This document shows, piece after piece, positions 62,209 to 64,000 of a stretch of DNA of 64,000 nucleotides (the stretch's first letter is position 1; each line of letters begins with the position of its first letter). The translations under genes and the position numbers were made by a program. The DNA comes from Fusibacter paucivorans (GTDB taxonomy: Bacteria > Bacillota > Clostridia > Peptostreptococcales > Acidaminobacteraceae). The DNA is taken from positions 62,001 through 126,000 of the forward strand of contig NZ_JAHBCL010000007.1 in the NCBI RefSeq assembly GCF_018390735.1. The letters are read 5' to 3'. The notes under the pieces are model-generated. The model saw only the letters and a list, made by a program, of their open reading frames with translations, was not told the DNA's origin and searched no databases.

Positions 62209-62232
62209 AATAATCCGTAGAATAATCCGTAA
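62209..62232 (+). repeat. 12 bp tandem duplication
   Basis: AATAATCCGTAG is followed directly by AATAATCCGTAA, in the 188-base gap between the kinase and vWA genes, which otherwise shows no clear site. Confidence 0.75.
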
Positions 62233-62324
62233 AAAAACATTAGCATGTAACAACCCAAGTACAATAACTCAGGTATAACAACGCGTGAATAATTATTAAT
62301 GGAAACAATTGAAAGGAGTCTAAA

Positions 62325-62999
62325 ATGACTGAAAATTATGGCAAAATGGGTGCACGAGATTTACATTTATTTTTTTTAATTGATGCTTCTGATTCGATGA
62401 AATACGGCGGTAAAATTGAAACGCTCAATAATGCAGTGAGAGAAGCAATTCCGCATATTAGAGACGTTGCCAGAGATGCAGAGGGAACGATTCGCGTCCA
62501 TGCACTCACGTTTTCAACGGGTGCACGATGGCTTGTCAACAATGTAGACATCAAGCACTTTACATGGGAAAACATTCAGCCGAAAGGCGTAACGGATATG
62601 GGAAGAAGTTTTGAACTGCTTGCAGATCAATTGACGACAGAATTTGAAAACATCAGAGGGTACCAACCGGTCATGATTTTGTTATCTGACGGCTTGCCGA
62701 CAGATGACTATGAAAAGGGACTTGAAAAACTAATGGACACAACTTGGGGTAAAAAAGCGATTCGAATCGCCATCGCCATTGGACAGGAAGCTGATATGGA
62801 CGTGCTGCAAGCATTTATCGGTGATACATTTAGAGGTGAACTCAAACCGCTTCAGGCAAAAAATGCCTCTGAACTCAAGCAGTACATTCGTTGGGCATCA
62901 ACAGCAGTCTCCAATGCGTCCATCAATCCAGTCAAAGCAGCGGTACCAATGCCGCCAACCGTTGATGCCGCCGTAGATATGGATGATCTCGACTGGTGA
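62325..62999 (+). CDS. von Willebrand factor A protein, TerY-like
   Basis: A 224-residue single vWA domain with an intact metal-ion-dependent adhesion site: DASDS (20-24), a Thr in KGVTDMG, and the acidic LSDGLPTDD. vWA domains bind partners through the metal. In TerY-P systems this protein (TerY) works with a kinase and a PP2C phosphatase, which flank it here. GAAAGGAG precedes the start. The last 25 residues form a Pro/Val-rich tail. Confidence 0.88.
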   Translation: MTENYGKMGARDLHLFFLIDASDSMKYGGKIETLNNAVREAIPHIRDVARDAEGTIRVHALTFSTGARWLVNNVDIKHFTWENIQPKGVTDMGRSFELLADQLTTEFENIRGYQPVMILLSDGLPTDDYEKGLEKLMDTTWGKKAIRIAIAIGQEADMDVLQAFIGDTFRGELKPLQAKNASELKQYIRWASTAVSNASINPVKAAVPMPPTVDAAVDMDDLDW

Positions 63000-63004
63000 T
63001 ACCA

Positions 63005-64000
63005 ATGACTTCTCATGGAGCGGCAGTGGACGCCGCTAACACGGTAACGGTTGGCGCAGTGTCAGTGAAGGGCCCTTGTAAAGTAAAAAATCAAGACGCC
63101 TATGCGGTTGCAAAAGAACCATATCCGATGGTTGCGGTAGCTGATGGACATGGTTCAGAAGCGCACTGCTTTAGCGACATTGGCGCTCAAAAGGCTGTTG
63201 CCTGTGCGTTGGAAGTCTTGCAGAATGTGTGTGATGCCCTGACAGGCGGGGAAGCTGCCGAAGCCGTACTAAAACTGCTGGATCAAGCTGCATATGATTT
63301 GCAGCAAAAGTGGCAGCAAGCTGTCCATGCAGACGCTACCTTTCAGATGCGTCCTTTTGGAACGACACTGATGGTTATTGCCTATGTACAGCCGTGGCTG
63401 ATCTGCTTACAGATCGGGGACGGTAAACTGATTTATCAAAACAGTCGTGGGCAACTTATTATGCCGATGCCGCAGGATCGTCATCTACAGGGAGAAGAGA
63501 CACATTCGCTTTCGGAGTCTTTTGCATGGAATCACTTTCGAAAAAGCGTTTTACACATGGCGTCGCCACCTATTTTTTTTGGCGGCTGCAGTGATGGTCT
63601 GGAAAAAGCCTATCCGTTTCACTCGCATGGCTTTACGACCTTTTTCCTCAATGAACTATACGGGTCGAATGATGCAGCAGCTCAGCAGGCGTCACAGTAT
63701 GCCGGTGATGACGTAACAGCAGCCGCTGTTTATTTCACACCACCGTCTGTCAGCGAAAAAGGCGTGTTTGAAAATCAGCAGAGCAGCCCGGTGAATACAC
63801 TGAAGTGGCAGTTGCCATATGCCTCTATGAAAATGCGTTTGCGTACAGTGCTTTGGTTCTATTATGCTTTGCGAACACTTAAATTAATTGATGAAAATGG
63901 TGAGATTCCCTTGACGCTGATGGCTTCACTGTTGAAACTGCCATTACCGGAAGATGGCAATTTGCATACATTGATGGCGGCTGTCAAGGGTATGGAGCCG
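63005..64000 (+). CDS. PP2C-family protein phosphatase, truncated by window end
   Basis: Open for 332 codons to the last base, so the C-terminus is missing. The N-terminal 250 residues are PP2C-like: NQDAY (Asp31) and ADGHG (Asp47) for the metal centre, FGTTLMVIAYV, ICLQIGDGKLIY, FGGCSDGLEKAY and GDDVTAAAVYF. About 70 further residues before the window end lie beyond the catalytic core and are not recognised. Starts five bases after the vWA stop, so translation is probably coupled. It would reverse phosphorylation by the upstream kinase. Confidence 0.85.
   Translation, partial: MTSHGAAVDAANTVTVGAVSVKGPCKVKNQDAYAVAKEPYPMVAVADGHGSEAHCFSDIGAQKAVACALEVLQNVCDALTGGEAAEAVLKLLDQAAYDLQQKWQQAVHADATFQMRPFGTTLMVIAYVQPWLICLQIGDGKLIYQNSRGQLIMPMPQDRHLQGEETHSLSESFAWNHFRKSVLHMASPPIFFGGCSDGLEKAYPFHSHGFTTFFLNELYGSNDAAAQQASQYAGDDVTAAAVYFTPPSVSEKGVFENQQSSPVNTLKWQLPYASMKMRLRTVLWFYYALRTLKLIDENGEIPLTLMASLLKLPLPEDGNLHTLMAAVKGMEP

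Noticed and set aside
63447-63716. An alternative 89-codon frame near the window end
   Set aside because: It lies inside the PP2C phosphatase gene, whose frame stays open from 63005 to 64000 with intact motifs.

Overview
The window looks like chromosome of an anaerobic, low-to-medium GC Gram-positive bacterium of the class Clostridia. Supporting signs are strong AGGAGG-type ribosome binding sites, sigma-A promoters, lipoproteins with Gram-positive signals, a ferredoxin-dependent 2-oxoacid oxidoreductase, a probable PPi-type phosphofructokinase and an Mbh/Mrp-type ion pump. No rRNA, tRNA, CRISPR array, transposase or phage gene was recognised. The genus cannot be fixed from this sequence; a Fusibacter- or Acidaminobacter-like organic or amino-acid fermenter is only a guess.

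Layout. 1-4.2 kb: the end of an ANTAR regulator, a YitT membrane protein, an orphan MalK-type ATPase, an EamA transporter and a small cysteine-rich protein. 4.2-18.7 kb: a catabolic island with a class III CoA-transferase, an HMG-CoA-lyase-family enzyme, a four-subunit 2-oxoacid:ferredoxin oxidoreductase, two different aconitase-family hydratases, a PrpR-like sigma-54 activator, a Tam-like methyltransferase and a DASS carboxylate transporter. Three sigma-54 (-24/-12) promoters and shared TGAAAC sites tie these units together. My reading is a pathway for a C5 branched dicarboxylate (citraconate, mesaconate, itaconate or citramalate): hydration to citramalate, CoA transfer, cleavage to acetyl-CoA and pyruvate, then oxidation of pyruvate to acetyl-CoA and reduced ferredoxin.

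19-28.7 kb: a YARHG lipoprotein, then a leftward histidine operon hisZ-G-C-B-H-A-(F-IE) with a trifunctional HisF-HisI-HisE fusion. It is preceded by a short leader peptide with four consecutive His codons and a classical transcription attenuator. Next come a FabT-like MarR regulator with a near-perfect FabT operator, and a DegV fatty-acid-binding protein.

28.8-41.3 kb: a leftward Mbh-order Mrp module (E-F-G-MbhD-MbhE-B-C-D) with no hydrogenase genes. After an M42 peptidase and a ccdA-tlpA redox pair, three more NuoL/M/N-like subunits run rightward, one of them frameshifted. 41.3-54.8 kb: a divergent diadenylate-cyclase-like protein with an altered active site, an HDOD protein, a parvulin, YhaM, a SEC-C protein, an M32 carboxypeptidase, phosphofructokinase, a D-2-hydroxyacid dehydrogenase, a two-component system and an alpha/beta hydrolase.

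54.9-64 kb: a MotA/ExbB-like plus OmpA/MotB-like pair resembling ZorA/ZorB, a secreted phosphodiester-glycosidase protein, a five-helix membrane protein, and a kinase / vWA / PP2C triad of the TerY-P type. The last gene runs off the window. This end of the window is the best candidate for an uncharacterised stress or defence system. At least eleven gene-poor gaps carry unrelated short imperfect tandem repeats (9-15 bp), an unusual recurring feature.
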